Shown: positions 43,701 to 55,090, counted from the first letter of the stretch. The stretch is DNA of 64,000 nt from Trichuris trichiura (GCA_037903355.1 JBAJFE010000033.1:186001-250000); one strand, 5' to 3'. Notes: a model not told the origin generated them from the letters alone. Numbers and translations: made by a program.

Positions 43701-44554
43701 ATGAATTAATTACCATGCATGGGCTCAAGTCATTATATAACTATTTGACTGGTAAGGCATTGCTTTCAGAATAAGAATAGCAGCGCTTGCATGTTTAAGA
43801 GAAAGTTTATGGCCGCGAAAGTAACTCATGGCTTCACAGCGAACTCAAGTTGTTACCTCAGTTTATGGAGTTGTATAAATATCTGGATAACATGTTCGCC
43901 ACATGTGCAGGGACTTTATGCACTGACAGGGAAAAAATTGCCACCGACCGACTGCAATGTAATGAGCATGACTTTAACATACTATTCTCAAGCACGATAG
44001 CCATGGCGAAGCGCAGTCATTCCAAAATGGTGAAGCTAATAGAACTCGTTGTTGATCATTTTCGTAAAAGCCAGCAAAGTTAGCAGTGTACGGTTTACAC
44101 GTTTAGATAGTTTTTTTTCTAGTTGGCGCTTCTACTCGAGTTATGATCTTTTCATCATATCGTGACAGCGTTATAGAGATCGCCGAGCTTCTCAACACCT
44201 TGCGTCCTCTCGTACGGCCAATGAAGTTCCTAGGTCAATGTGGTGGCCGTAAATCCAGCAATAGTTTATCTCAGAAAAAGCAGTTGGCGGTGCGAAAAAT
44301 GCCGGCGGTTACTGTAATTTGTCCCTTATGTTACATTATTAGTTTAGGTAATCAAAGAATTTCAATGTGGTGGCTACAACACACTCGTATCGACATGCGT
44401 AGGAGAAGAAGGATTAGATATTGGCGAAGTAGATCTCATTGTCTGTTACGACTCTCCTTCCTCTCCTGTTTGTCTTGTGCAACGGATGGGGCGTACCGGC
44501 AGGAGGAGGCATGGTAAAATTCTTCTGCTTGTGACCGAAGGCAAAGAACAATTG
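40788..44554 (+). CDS. FANCM: FANCM-family DNA helicase/translocase, ten exons, 3' end not found
   Basis: Exons: join(40788..41104, 42473..42591, 42639..42811, 42868..42945, 43198..43356, 43410..43541, 43646..43751, 43800..44078, 44123..44289, 44348..44554); 579 residues. All introns are GT-AG and phases agree. FANCM/Mph1/Hef proteins remodel stalled replication forks and branched DNA in the nucleus and anchor the Fanconi anaemia core complex. Helicase motifs in order: LPTGLGKT (I), APTKPLV (Ia), DEAH (II), SASPGP (III, usually SATPG), MIFSSYRDS (IV), [15 protein letters not shown] (V) and QRMGRTGR (VI). The insert between the lobes (MHF-binding region in animals) is present ([20 protein letters not shown]). 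The start ATG at 40788 is the first in frame, with about 60 weakly conserved residues before WIYPT. After GTAAGC at 44555 I could not place the next exon, so this is the helicase half only. Confidence 0.93.
41105..42472 (+). other. FANCM intron 1 with a large foldback
   Basis: 1,368 bp, against 44-252 bp for the other nine introns. The excess is partly explained by the foldback at 41824-42062. Donor GTACTT, acceptor TTTTTGCAG. Confidence 0.85.
41824..42062. repeat. Foldback in FANCM intron 1
   Basis: A near-perfect 239-bp palindrome: ACGGGTTTGGCCTGTTGG at the left is answered by CCAACAGGCCAAACCCGT at the right, with a centre at about 41943. An arm stretch, CCTACCAACGAATGGATGAG, resembles single-stranded copies at 48785 (inverse), 50140 and 61158. 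TTCAC occurs at both flanks, a possible short target duplication. The CTGANGA motif is absent. Confidence 0.88.
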
Positions 44555-47198
44555 GTAAGCTTTTTTTAATTCTATCCTATTTTGTTATCTGAATGGAAAT
44601 CCAATATTTGTGTTGACTTGCGTTATTTGGTTTTTTCTCGAGGGTTGAATGTGTATTTCTGAGAGTTGGAAGATCAGGTTTGCATTTTTCTACAGCGGTC
44701 CAGCCTTGGAATAGACAGTTTCTGTTAACAGAACTGAGTGGTTTCATTGCCTTCTTTGTAGGGTCTTTGCTTCTTTAGGAATACACAGTTCGTATTCACA
44801 GAACACGTATTCCATGCTTTCATAACTACCGTGTCTTTTCATTAGTGAAATGGGGATACTGACGAAACTTTTTACCCTTAAAGCGACCATGCCCGTACAA
44901 AGGAACTAGCGAAACGATTCAATTGCATTAATGACAGCGTTACTAAGGAACGGGGTGTTTCTGCTTTAACGGAATGGAGTCATTTTCCGCTTGATTAGGG
45001 TTTACCGTGATTACGCAACAGGTGGCAAGATGATGAATGACCTGTCTGTGATCCCTCTGATCACCGGCAGTCGTTCTGTTACTCGCCTAGGTCTAAACCC
45101 AAACACTGAGAACTGGTGCGCGAAGTGGAGCAGTGAAACTCGCCGAGCGTAACCCGAAACGCACAGAAGCGGCGAGCTCTTTAAGGAACAATGGAACTGA
45201 CGGGCATGGCTTCGTCGAGTGGGAAGATCGTAGCACTTGCGAAAGGAAGTACCAGTTACTGCATACCAGGTCCTGCCAGCAAAACGTCTTAACCGTGCGG
45301 TATAAAACCCTTCGCGAGTCAGCTGTCCTCATGCGAAATAAGTTTACGTTGGTATTTCCTTAGCGTAAGAGACGAGGAGGCCGCGCCCGTTTTCCTGCGC
45401 GAAGAGGAAGGTTTTCCACGGGGAAAGCTCGTGCCTGTCCTGTCACCATCGGATGGAATTGTGCACTATAGGACCGCACGTCTGCCCGCAGTGGAGGTGC
45501 ATCGGCAAAGGTGCGGCACGCACTGAAGCACGCTTCCGTTGCACCTTCGCGAGTTGATATAGAGGAGGAAGAGGAGGATGGGACCCGATGAAGACAAGTT
45601 CGACACAATTCTGAACGAAATTGCCACGCTACGTTCACCTGTATAACCCTCACATGTACTCTCCATTTCCTGCTCGCCGCGCCCGACGCTCTGCTTCAGC
45701 AAAAACTACATGCAATGACTGGCCGATGTAAGTCGAGCTCTTCGTTGTACCCCCCACCGGTAGCAGTAGTCATACCGAATCCGACGCGTCAACCTTTTCG
45801 TACGATTTGGCGGTTGTATCCACCAGAAACCAAAGTTATCTCCTTAACGTTAACTTGCAAACTCACCAACTGCGCACTCAGGTCTCTATCACTCTCATCT
45901 ACCAACATTGTCATTGTCACTACCGCTTACCAGGGCACAGACACACCTACCTAGCTGACAGTCAAACTACCATGCGGATAACCAAAGGCAAAGGTTAATC
46001 TGTTGACAGCAATTTCGTATTACGCATGAGCCGACGACAGGAAGATAATCTTAAGGTATTGTCATCCTGCCAACCTGAATAACAAAACGCATAGGTCAAT
46101 TGGTCAACCGGAACAAGGCGTCTGTCAACCGGAGTAACAAAGGTTCTCCGTTTCAACGGAACAACTGAAGGCCGTTCCGTTGAAACGCAAAGCTCCAAGG
46201 AACGTTCTCCAACTTCCATCGTCCAACAGAATCACTTTTATTATTAATAGCCGATGCATCTGTGAACTACGAACACTTATTTAAGAAAGATTGCAAACGC
46301 AGTGCTGCATAACACCCCTAAGAAACTTGATCGCTTTTACGGATGAAGTTGTCTTATTTTATTTTATTTTTGCTATAGCCTAGCTTTCGTGAAACTGTCG
46401 CTTTGAAAGAGAGGTTAAGCGATTTTTTCAATGGAAAACTATAAAATTAAGAAACATTAATAAAAGCTGATTGGATTTGAGTATGTTTAGTTTATGGCAA
46501 ACGTGTCCTGTTGAAGAGTTCACCGTAAAAGAAATGGTAATTCTTTTGAGGAACGCTTTCCCCGTCATCAGCGCAGTCAATCGACAGTAGACTTAAGACA
46601 GCGAGAGCGTACAGTCATTTACACCTTTTGTTGCTTACATAAGTCGCTCTTAGGGTGCTAATTTCTAACCTTTGGTGTTGGGGTTAATGGTTACCGAATG
46701 TTTTTCTGATCTTGAATTTTTAATCTGAATCGTTTTCCAAGTTCAACAGGCGGATAATGGCTGAACTTTCCTTTACCATTGTCAAGGTTTCTATTGATGA
46801 ACTTGGCAGCTTACATGTTGCAAAAAGTCAAGGTGGCTCGCGCTTGCTGCGGTTTCTCTCGGCGGCGAGCATTTTGCCTGAACCTTTATTCCTTTCGATT
46901 AGATCATCCTAATTTTTTACGCTCAGCGTTTTTCGTTTTACTTATGAATAGGTCTTGAAGCTAAGACTGGGCAACAGATGCTTAAGCTATGTTTCACTTT
47001 TGCGACGTTGTATTGCGGTGGAGATGTAATGTTCCTGTTAATAAGTGCAGTAAAACTACCGGTTCAGATAGACGAGCAATAGTTAACTATAATGACCGTG
47101 CCGGCGTCACGTATTGCTACACATAGAAGTTTGCACTGAAGGGAAACGTAACTCCGTAAACTTTGCTGAGTAACGTGTTGACGGCAGTTTCCATAGAC
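44555..47198. other. Downstream of FANCM exon 10, no exon or element placed
   Basis: The remaining FANCM exons should follow on the plus strand, but no frame showed the expected conserved block. At 46150-46186 a 13-bp perfect hairpin (GTTTCAACGGAAC, 11-base loop, inverse) is present. At 46553-46575 a scrap CCCGTCATCAGCG resembles the snap-back motif. Confidence 0.5.
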
Positions 47199-47656
47199 CA
47201 GTGTTTCTGAAGGTTAGACTCGCCAGGCCCCCCCTGTGAATATTTCCGAGTGTTTGGGCCCCCAATTCTGATTAGTCGATTTCGAGCGCGCTTATTGACT
47301 GGATGGTAGGACGGAGGGTAGCCGGCCCGGATGTCATAATGTAGGTGCTACACAAAGTTATGTGGGGAAAGCGTTTACCGGATAGTATGTCGAACACTTA
47401 CGTTCTCACCTCTGAGCCGGCTACTCCCCGGTCTTCTCTTCCAGCCAATCAGAATTACGGGGAGAAACAGCATGCAACTTTCTCTTAAGTAGGAGACCCA
47501 ATACCTGACCCGCCGCAAGCCCTACCCTTCCTATGTATTTCAACACGATCGCTCAGGCGAGGCACGTGCTCCCAACAGCTGAAAAGCCCCCCTCAAAGGC
47601 CCCCTTGGCGATTTGGGCTCCCAGGTGGGGCACATGTCCCACCGTGAAAATCACTG
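47199..47656. mobile_element. hAT miniature element, family 3, copy 1
   Basis: The ends are CAGTGTTTCTGAAGG and, inverted, CCGTGAAAATCACTG. Flanks CCATAGAC (47191-47198) and CCCTAGAC (47657-47664) are an 8-bp duplication with one change. 458 bp, no transposase. It aligns in inverse orientation with 60450-60901. Confidence 0.85.
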
Positions 47657-47664
47657 CCCTAGAC

Positions 47665-49122
47665 AGTGGAAGTCGTTTAACCTGATTCGTTATTTCCATA
47701 GTGTTCTTCAGTCGCGGCATTATTTCCGTCGTAAGTGTCTGCAATTAAACTGCTGAAGCAATCATTATCGAGTGGATTATTAACGATGGGCAACTTGTTA
47801 CATATATCGGAATGGCTCCTATTCCGTCTTCTGCCGTGCTGGGAAAAATTGTTTTTTGGTTAACTGGATTCCCAGTTGCCCTTTTTGCCTCCAGCTTAGC
47901 TGAATTGGTAGCGATCGCAGATGTGCAAGGTCGCAGCTTTCTCGCCAAATGCAATCCTAATTCTTTTTTGTCTGTTAAATGGCGCATCTTTGCTAATAGG
48001 GTTATCGCTGATGCAGCTACATAGCCTAATATCGATCACGCAGCGTTGTATAATCCTTTCATGGGCATCCACGTTGCGGGCACAAACAAGACCCAGCTTT
48101 CGGCCTTCTGGGCTTTGTAGTCTCAAGAGAACACCATAGAAATCCCTTTTGTTGCGGTCTAGTTTGGCCACTCTCCAGGAACAAAATGTACTATGATACC
48201 GTTTTCTCTACATTAAACGGCATTTCTACCAGCACGACGTTCTATAAATTCTATTGAAGAACACTTTTATGATATCTTAGTGTCATTTGACAATAAAACA
48301 CTTGACTTGATGCTGCTTGAGCTGACCAGGCGCGCACTACCTGGATAAAGTATTCTAAATGACACGGCGAGTACACTTGTCAACTTTTTTCGGCTGCACA
48401 ATCAGTGGTCTGCAAGCTGATATGTAATCTTCAAATTCATTGCTAGCTGGACTCGTCGAAGAGAAAAGCAACTTCGATATGCGTGAGATAGCAACGGATT
48501 TACAAAAGGAACTGGGATTGACTTGCCGAAACAGTAATTGGCGGAACTCTATTTCATTCCACGTTCCTTCCATTGCTGAATGCTCCAAGTACTTTGGGAA
48601 ACTTTTTGCGTGGTCTTTGCCTAATTTTGCCGTTATACTGTCGCATCTTAGAAAGCTAATCATGCTCTTTATTCCCATTGGTCTATATAAACCGTTTAGT
48701 AACTATACACTTCCTCTCTAACATCGCAAATGGCGGGTCAAGACCAGTTCTGATACGTACGAAGAATAGTCCTGGACGTTCTCCAACGACCCGCTCATCC
48801 GTTCGTTAGTAGGCACAGGTATGGCTTAATTACAGATGTCTTAAACCAGGCATGTCAGATTGGCGACCCACAAAGTGGATGCTGTAAAAGGTGACCGAAT
48901 AGCCATAAAAAAAGGTTCCTTTAGAACAGTTGTGATTTTTGCACAATGTATTTGTTGCTATTGCATGCAAGTGTGTATTGCCATTTAAAATTTCGTTCCT
49001 TTGTTAAACTGTTTCATTACTTTGCATTTATAAACATGGCCAAACCGTACGTAAGCCCATTGCGTTTCTCAGTTTAAGGGGTAAAAATATTCTGCGATAA
49101 TTTCTGTTAAATTAATTTATTC
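47665..49122. other. No gene recognised
   Basis: Overlapping frames on both strands (47745-48171, 48355-48721) look equally open and match nothing known. At 48780-48805 a single arm of the GGATGAG-type foldback sequence appears in inverse orientation. Confidence 0.4.
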
Positions 49123-49130
49123 ATCTATGC

Positions 49131-49812
49131 CAAGGGTGGGGAACGTCCGGCCCGCGAGACCAATTTCTGCCCACGCGCTGGGGCAGCCGCACATGGATGC
49201 TAGATTCAGTGAAATGTGATTGTAGGAGGTTATTTTTCATAAAGCGATAAACATATTGTATGTGAATCCTAGTAAGAACATAAATCTTGCGTAACAAGCA
49301 GGGAGCGTCAGGCTGGCTCGGAAGACTGCGTTGCTGACAGCTCTCTGTCCACAAACCGACATTGTTAGTCCTCGGTGACAAGCAGTAGGCGCCACTATAG
49401 TGTGTGTGCGCGCGTAAGTAGCGTGGACCATTGCTTTGTTCGAGATAACGACTGTCCAGCTTGCTAAAGCACTTCTGCTTTTTTTGCTCCCAGTAGTCAC
49501 TGGCATCGTTCTCGCCGGTTTGCGCCGGCCGCCTGTCCTTTACGTCTTCGAAGTACAAAAAAGTTATTTCCTTCTCTGTAGTTGCGATAATGTTCTTGAC
49601 AACTGGGTTGCAGAATTGTCTCAAAATTCTTCCTTTTATCTTGAAGTTTCCTCGCCAGGGAAAAGCAGTTCCAAGCATCCCATTAGGGGTGACTTAATAA
49701 ACATACGTGCAAATAAAGCAGGCAGTTTTTCGTTTAAGTATGCTATATGGCCCGCGAACGGTCTCATAAACGTCTAAATGGCCCGCGGCACCAAAAAGTT
49801 TCCCCACCGCTG
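49131..49812. mobile_element. Non-autonomous hAT element, family 4, perfect target duplication
   Basis: The terminus CAAGGGTGGGGAACGTCCGG and, inverted, GTTTCCCCACCGCTG enclose 682 bp. ATCTATGC is duplicated exactly (49123-49130 and 49813-49820). GGCCCGCG tracts lie near both ends. The open frames inside do not resemble transposase. Confidence 0.88.
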
Positions 49813-49820
49813 ATCTATGC

Positions 49821-50587
49821 GCTTCTCGTGACAAAATAAATGTGACTTTACGGCCCTTAGAAGACCTTTAGTTTTCACATGCCTGCCCTAAACGACGGTA
49901 AATACCGTGTTTGAGGAACTGCATAAAGATATTTTTCTTGTCTTTATACTGAGTTGCTTGGCCGAATACTATCTAAGCGTACAGGCATTGAATTGACGGG
50001 AGACCTTCAACTCTTCAGGCTAAACCGGATAATGGGTCTTTCAGGTAATCGAACACCCGGTTTTCATTCTATCACCTTTCTCCGGGTATCTCCTGTCCTT
50101 TGTAAGCAAACCTGTAAAATACGGAAACACGCGCAGTACCAAGGAATGGATGGGTAAATTATTAGGGAAATCACAAAGAAAAATATTTTCAGGAAGCTGT
50201 TGTTCCATGCTTAAAATGGTGAAGGAGACGCTGTCGAGAGCGTCCTGAAAGCTGCGCGCTTTGTGGTTTCCCTGGAAACGTTATCCTGGTCTATGGCAAT
50301 TACAACCTGATTCGCGACCTCTCATCGCTAGCTGACGCTAGCGTTTCCAATCGATTTTAATTGGCTCGCAGTAACATCGTGAAGCTTTCTACGACACCAT
50401 TATGGGCAGTGCATTAGTACAGTGCAACTACTGTTGTCCTGTTGCAAAGGAAAGTCCCATAACAGCACTGCTTTTCTGAGAGGGTGGTCCCGATAATGGT
50501 TTTTTCCGTTCTCAGAGTTACCATATGAATAACGCAGTCTCCTTTCTAGGAAGCATGTGGCCATACTGTTCTGTCCTTATTGGGAGC
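49821..50587. other. No gene recognised
   Basis: At 50135-50165 a stretch similar to one foldback arm (AAGGAATGGATGGGTAAATT) occurs without its partner. Confidence 0.4.
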
Positions 50588-50900
50588 CAGCCGGCCATAT
50601 CGTTCTGCCCTTAACCTGATCATAAGCCAAAATGCATGCACTTTATTTAGGCTTAAGATTCGTTAAAGACAGAACAGGGTGGTCAGCAAATTACAATATT
50701 ACGATGTGGCATATAAGCGATAAGATTCGAAATGAGAGGTGGGAAGGGCAATAATAACATCTTGTCTTCTAGGCGTCCTACCGTCATACTGTAAGTTTGC
50801 TGGCCATCTTGTTCTGCCCTTACCTAAGTCTAAGCCTAAACATAAGGCCTATGCCTTGTCTTAGATTTGCATAAGGGCAAAAAAGAATGATTGGCATGCT
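50588..50900. repeat. Two adjacent dispersed palindromic repeats, copies 3 and 4
   Basis: Copy 3 is at 50588-50690 and copy 4 at 50796-50900, both with a CNGGCCAT...GTTCTGCCC left arm and inverted right arm. Copy 4 and the sequence after it to about 50985 match 39235-39425. Confidence 0.7.
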
Positions 50901-50985
50901 CTCCAGTAAAGGCACAACAAATTAAGGGCATGCCTGCCAGAAAGAGACTTCCATTTCTCAGACGGTAAGGGGCTAAGAGACAAGA

Positions 50986-52753
50986 TCCCAGTATTATACG
51001 TTTAAATCTTAAATTAAGTGCGGGTATTGGTGATTTGTAATTGGCACGAGATCCAGCTTGTGTTGTTCCTTTAAAAAATTGAATCAGTATTTGATATGCC
51101 ATTGCTTTATGTTGATACTGATTTTGCCATATGTCCTCCTGTTATAAGTTTTGTACCCAAACGTCAACTGCAGATATCAACAAGTTGATCCATGTGAAAA
51201 ATAAATGTACAGAAACGGTAATTTGTTTTAAAAAACTGTTAACAACATACACTTGAAATTGCTTCTGCATTTCAGGGGGAGCTCTCCAATATTGCTTGTA
51301 GACCGCCTAAGCCCAAAGATAAACTTAAGGCGCCTGAGACGATGGTCGTAGTCCTTCTACGCGAATGGAAAATTAGAATCACCGTCAGCGCCTACAGTCG
51401 GCCTGCTGAAGCTGCCATTACACGTAGCTTTTCTACATTAACCAAAACTTTATCAGCAGTTTCTGTAGGTCTCCTAAGCTTTAACCAAAACTGAAGACAA
51501 CTGAGACGTCGGTCATTCATTTTCTACGCGGACTGAAAATTAGAAGCCCTCAGAGGGCGTACGGTCAGTCCAATGTAAGGCAGCTACAGATGTGCATGTG
51601 TTCAGTCGAGACAGCATAATATAGCCGCCACGCAATAGTGGCCTCTGACACTGAGCTATAATGGGGAGAACGTTGCCTCAGGTGGCAAAAGTCCAACCAT
51701 GAATGCTATAAGATCCAACGGGACTATTAATAAACCTACCAAAGAGCTTTAAATCTAACCTGTCGTTATTCGGCTTGCTTTATCCGCTGCGGATGGAAAA
51801 AGATTTCAAGTTATCAATAACTGTTTCTATATCTTTCCTTAACTGCATCGAGACCGCAAGAGGCCGCGGGTGATTTTTGCTTAGCTGGAATTTTAATCCG
51901 GGCATTTCTTGGTGTACTCCGCTTCACGGGTTCGTAGCCGTCCGCTGCCATATAACAGCAGTGTTTTAAGGCTTGTGTTATTGTGAAAGGCACGGACATC
52001 TTGCGTCCTGTGGGAGCAAGAGACTTTAAAAATGGCTCTTCTCTTAAGCTGGCTCAGGGGTTCTATTCACTCCTTAATCCGTAGATTGTATTAAGGGCGC
52101 TACGTTGAATGAAAGAAACCTGACGTTTACGAGCTCGTCAAATGAATCCATATTTTCTCCGGAAGGTTGCGCAGGTGCATTTTCGATCAAAGGCAATACC
52201 GTTTCGCGCTTGCTGATTGATTTTTGGAAACTTGTAACCTAAACTTAACATTTTCGTCGCTGTCTAATCTGTTTAAAGTGCTCCTATTCAATGGACAAAG
52301 ACCACCTGAAACCAATCCCTAAAAATTTCAACATTCGTGCAAGCTCATCTTTGGTTGGTATTTCTTTCTCACCTTTTCAACGCCAGTGCCGCCTACAGTG
52401 CTTAGATTTCCGCAGCACGTCCATACTTTCTCTCTCGCTTGTATTTGGTCGGAATATCTCTGCCGTTTCTTCATTTGACAGGAGCGAATGGAGACACAGG
52501 CATACCTGGTTTTGTCCCGACATCTATTTCGTAGCTGTGCGATAAAACGATTAATCGCAATAAAACGAATCACGCGTATTGTTTTCCTTCCTGGTGCAAC
52601 AAAAAGTTGTGTTCACGCCGTACTGCCGTTACTAATGGTCTGTTGACGCTGCGTCGACATTTAGTCAAAAGAAGAGTGCCCACAATGCCTTAAACACCTT
52701 CATTGCGGAAGCACGTTAACGGTGATCAGAGCTTTTAGCTATTCAATGACTCT
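50986..52753. other. No gene or element recognised
   Basis: Two similar short stretches (about 51296-51380 and 51470-51555, both with a CTCCTAAGC/GCCTAAGC start, TTTCTACGCG and GAAAATTAGAA) suggest a degenerate direct repeat about 180 bp apart. Nothing coding was seen. Confidence 0.4.
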
Positions 52754-53005
52754 GTATGCATTTATTATGGAAAAGGTACGAAGCGTTTATTTGTACTTAC
52801 GAAAAACAGGTCTTCGGAGGTTTCAGAGCATTACATGCTCTGTTGTCAACGATAACGAGTACAAGACTTGACTGTTCATCACTAATAAGAGGTCTTGTAC
52901 TTGTTATAGTCGACAGCGGAGCATGTAAACCTCTGAAACTTCCGAAGACCTGTTTTTCGTAAGTACGAATAAACGCTTTGTACCTTTTCCGTAATAAATG
53001 CATAC
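52754..53005. repeat. Foldback, 252 bp
   Basis: GTATGCATTTATTATGGAAA at the left is answered by the inverse at the right end, with arms of about 110 bp and a short central spacer. The same short peptide frame can be read on both strands because of the symmetry. The arms differ at several positions, so it is older than the copies at 54 and 62 kb. It also contains a nested inverted pair, GTACAAGACTTG and inverse. Confidence 0.88.
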
Positions 53006-54031
53006 GTGAAATTTCAAAACAGCGTTAAAAGGTCATTCGTTTACAGTTACTCTATGTTTTTGTTATCTGGGATCGCAGTTCGGCGTTGATGCCTCCCCAA
53101 TGTTTCAACTCACATGACTGCTGAAAATTTTCGTGCCCGAAGCAATTCAGTTGAATCAGTCAACAATGAAATCTGTCACGTCAACTGACTCTTTTCACGA
53201 GCAATTCCTATGTAGCATGCAACGCTTTATGACAGCATTTTGCCTACTGTCTAACCTTTCGAAATAGGAGTTGATGTTCTCAAACCCTTCCACTGCTTTA
53301 CCAGCTAAGTTTACGTAATATTGTAAGTTGTCATTTCAGAAGTGTTCACTGCGTCTTCTGTGGTCACAGTTCCATTTCAAGGAGATCTTTGTTCATCAGT
53401 ATTATTTTGGAAGCAATTTTCTGTGCACTAGGTTCGAAATGATGAATAAACCCAGCTTGGAACAGATACACTGTAATCTGGAAAGTCTGGTTCCATTTGT
53501 AAAACGCAAGCAGGGTAGATTTTTGGTATTTCAAAAACGATCGGTGAATTTCGAAATGGTAAACAAACGTTGGCTTCAACTTTCGAACTTCATTGTCCCC
53601 CTAACAAGAGACAGCCTGTCTTTTGGAGCTTTCAAATCAGGCATTCGATGTTCCCTGTATGGCTGTGGAGTTCGATTACGCATCTTCTAATGCAATGCTG
53701 TTTCGTCTACATCAAAATCTGCTTTTCAGTGTGGCCACCTTCATTAGTTATCTTAGTCAGATCTTAGCAGCTTTTGAACACTAACTGTTTCGCTTTGAGA
53801 ATTTGCATTGTGCGTGTGATTTCTTTCCTTAAATCTCATGAGCCAGCCTCTACTGGTTTCGAATCCTTCTGCGTTTCCTCACCTCTTTCCGTCTTCACGG
53901 AATTGGAGAGATGTAGGACCTTACTCTGAATTATACTTGCACCTCGTTTTATTTTCTGTCCATAGCATAAGGCCCTTTTCCATGTTAACGATAAAGCGAT
54001 TTCGCGTTCCTATTTGGCGCGCATTTATTGA
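53006..54031. other. No gene recognised
   Basis: Open frames on both strands (for example 53328-53690) lack any family resemblance. Confidence 0.4.
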
Positions 54032-54043
54032 AGTTGCAATTTT

Positions 54044-55078
54044 GAAAACGTGGTTTCTTGGTACGGGACCATATGTTTTCATAATGAAAAACTTTATTAC
54101 GGATAGGTTCCCGTTTTTTATGGATGTAAAAGGACTCCGGAGCTTTCGGGTCATTCGAGACCCGTCATCAGCGGTCTTAAGTTATAGATATGATTTGTGG
54201 CAGCGAATGCCATCTATCGTTTCTGAGGATTTTAAAACGGGCATTTTAAAGTTTTCCGTTGGTAGGCTTTTGTATTTGAGTCTGTCAGCGCACTTCTTTT
54301 TTCTTGTTCCGTATAGCTTCTTGATTGTGTCTTCGTTGGGTTGTTTCGAACATTTTCTTCTGTTGTTGAATCACTGTTTTTCCAATTTGCATTCATTTTT
54401 CTTCTTTTTTCTTCTTTTTCCTTTTTTTGTTCCATATATATTGCCATTTTATCCATTTCTATTTGTACTAATTATTTGTTTTTTCTTGTTTCCCGGCTTT
54501 TGTATTTCATCTGGTTAGTGAACAACAATTTTACCGCGTCACAATATTTGTCCAAATCCAAATCAAGGAGTGGACATTAGTGGGATTTGGACAAATGTTG
54601 TGACGCGGTATAATTGTTGTTCACTAACCAGATGAAATACAAAAGCCGGGAAACAAGAAAAAACAAATAATTAGAACAAATGGAAATGGTTAAAATTGCA
54701 ATATGTATGGAACAAAGAAAGAAAAAAGAAAAAGGAAAAAGAAGAAAGAAAGAAGAAGAAAAATGAATGCAAAAATGGAAAAACAGTGATTCAACAACAG
54801 AAGAAAATGTTCGAAACTACCCAACGGAGACAATCTAGAAGCTATAAGGAACAAGAAGAAGTGCGCTGACAGACTCAAATACAAAAACCTACCAACGGAA
54901 AACTTTAAAATGCCCGCTTCAAAATCCTCAGAAACGATAGATGGCATTCGCTACCACAAATCGTATCTATAACTTAAGACCGCTGATGACGGGTCTCGAA
55001 TGACCCGAAAGCTCCGGAGTGCTTCTATATACATAACAAACGGGAACCTATCCGTAATAAAGTTTTTCATTATGAAAA
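54044..55078. mobile_element. Snap-back element copy 2, 1.0-kb palindrome with 12-bp target duplication
   Basis: It begins with the one-sided tail GAAAACGTGGTTTCTTGG. Inverted arms of nearly 500 bp follow (54076 to 55078, centre at about 54577), broken only by scattered mismatches and a 20-odd-bp loop. Flanks are AGTTGCAATTTT (54032-54043) and AGTAGCAATTTT (55079-55090), 11 of 12 identical. Each arm carries the conserved motif (right arm, plus strand: CTGATGACGGGTC, loop, GACCCGAAAGC at about 54983-55014). Long pyrimidine/purine tracts near 54390-54440 and 54715-54770 belong to the arms. Confidence 0.9.
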
Positions 55079-55090
55079 AGTAGCAATTTT

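Noticed and set aside
46150..46186. Perfect 13-bp hairpin as a terminator or RNA gene
   Set aside because: A single short hairpin in repeat-rich eukaryotic DNA has no supporting context; more likely foldback debris.
44555..47198. Additional FANCM exons
   Set aside because: No frame in this stretch showed the conserved block expected after motif VI, so no exon was added.
49121..49678. 185-codon minus-strand frame within hAT family 4
   Set aside because: It includes the element terminus and flank, and no hAT transposase motif is present.
53838..54518. 226-codon hydrophobic frame on the plus strand
   Set aside because: It runs into one arm of the 54-kb palindrome, is dominated by phenylalanine/leucine from T-rich tracts and matches no family.
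54983..55020. Calling the snap-back motif a functional hammerhead ribozyme
   Set aside because: The stem II register is off by one base and I could not find a stem III with a cleavage triplet, so it is reported only as hammerhead-like.
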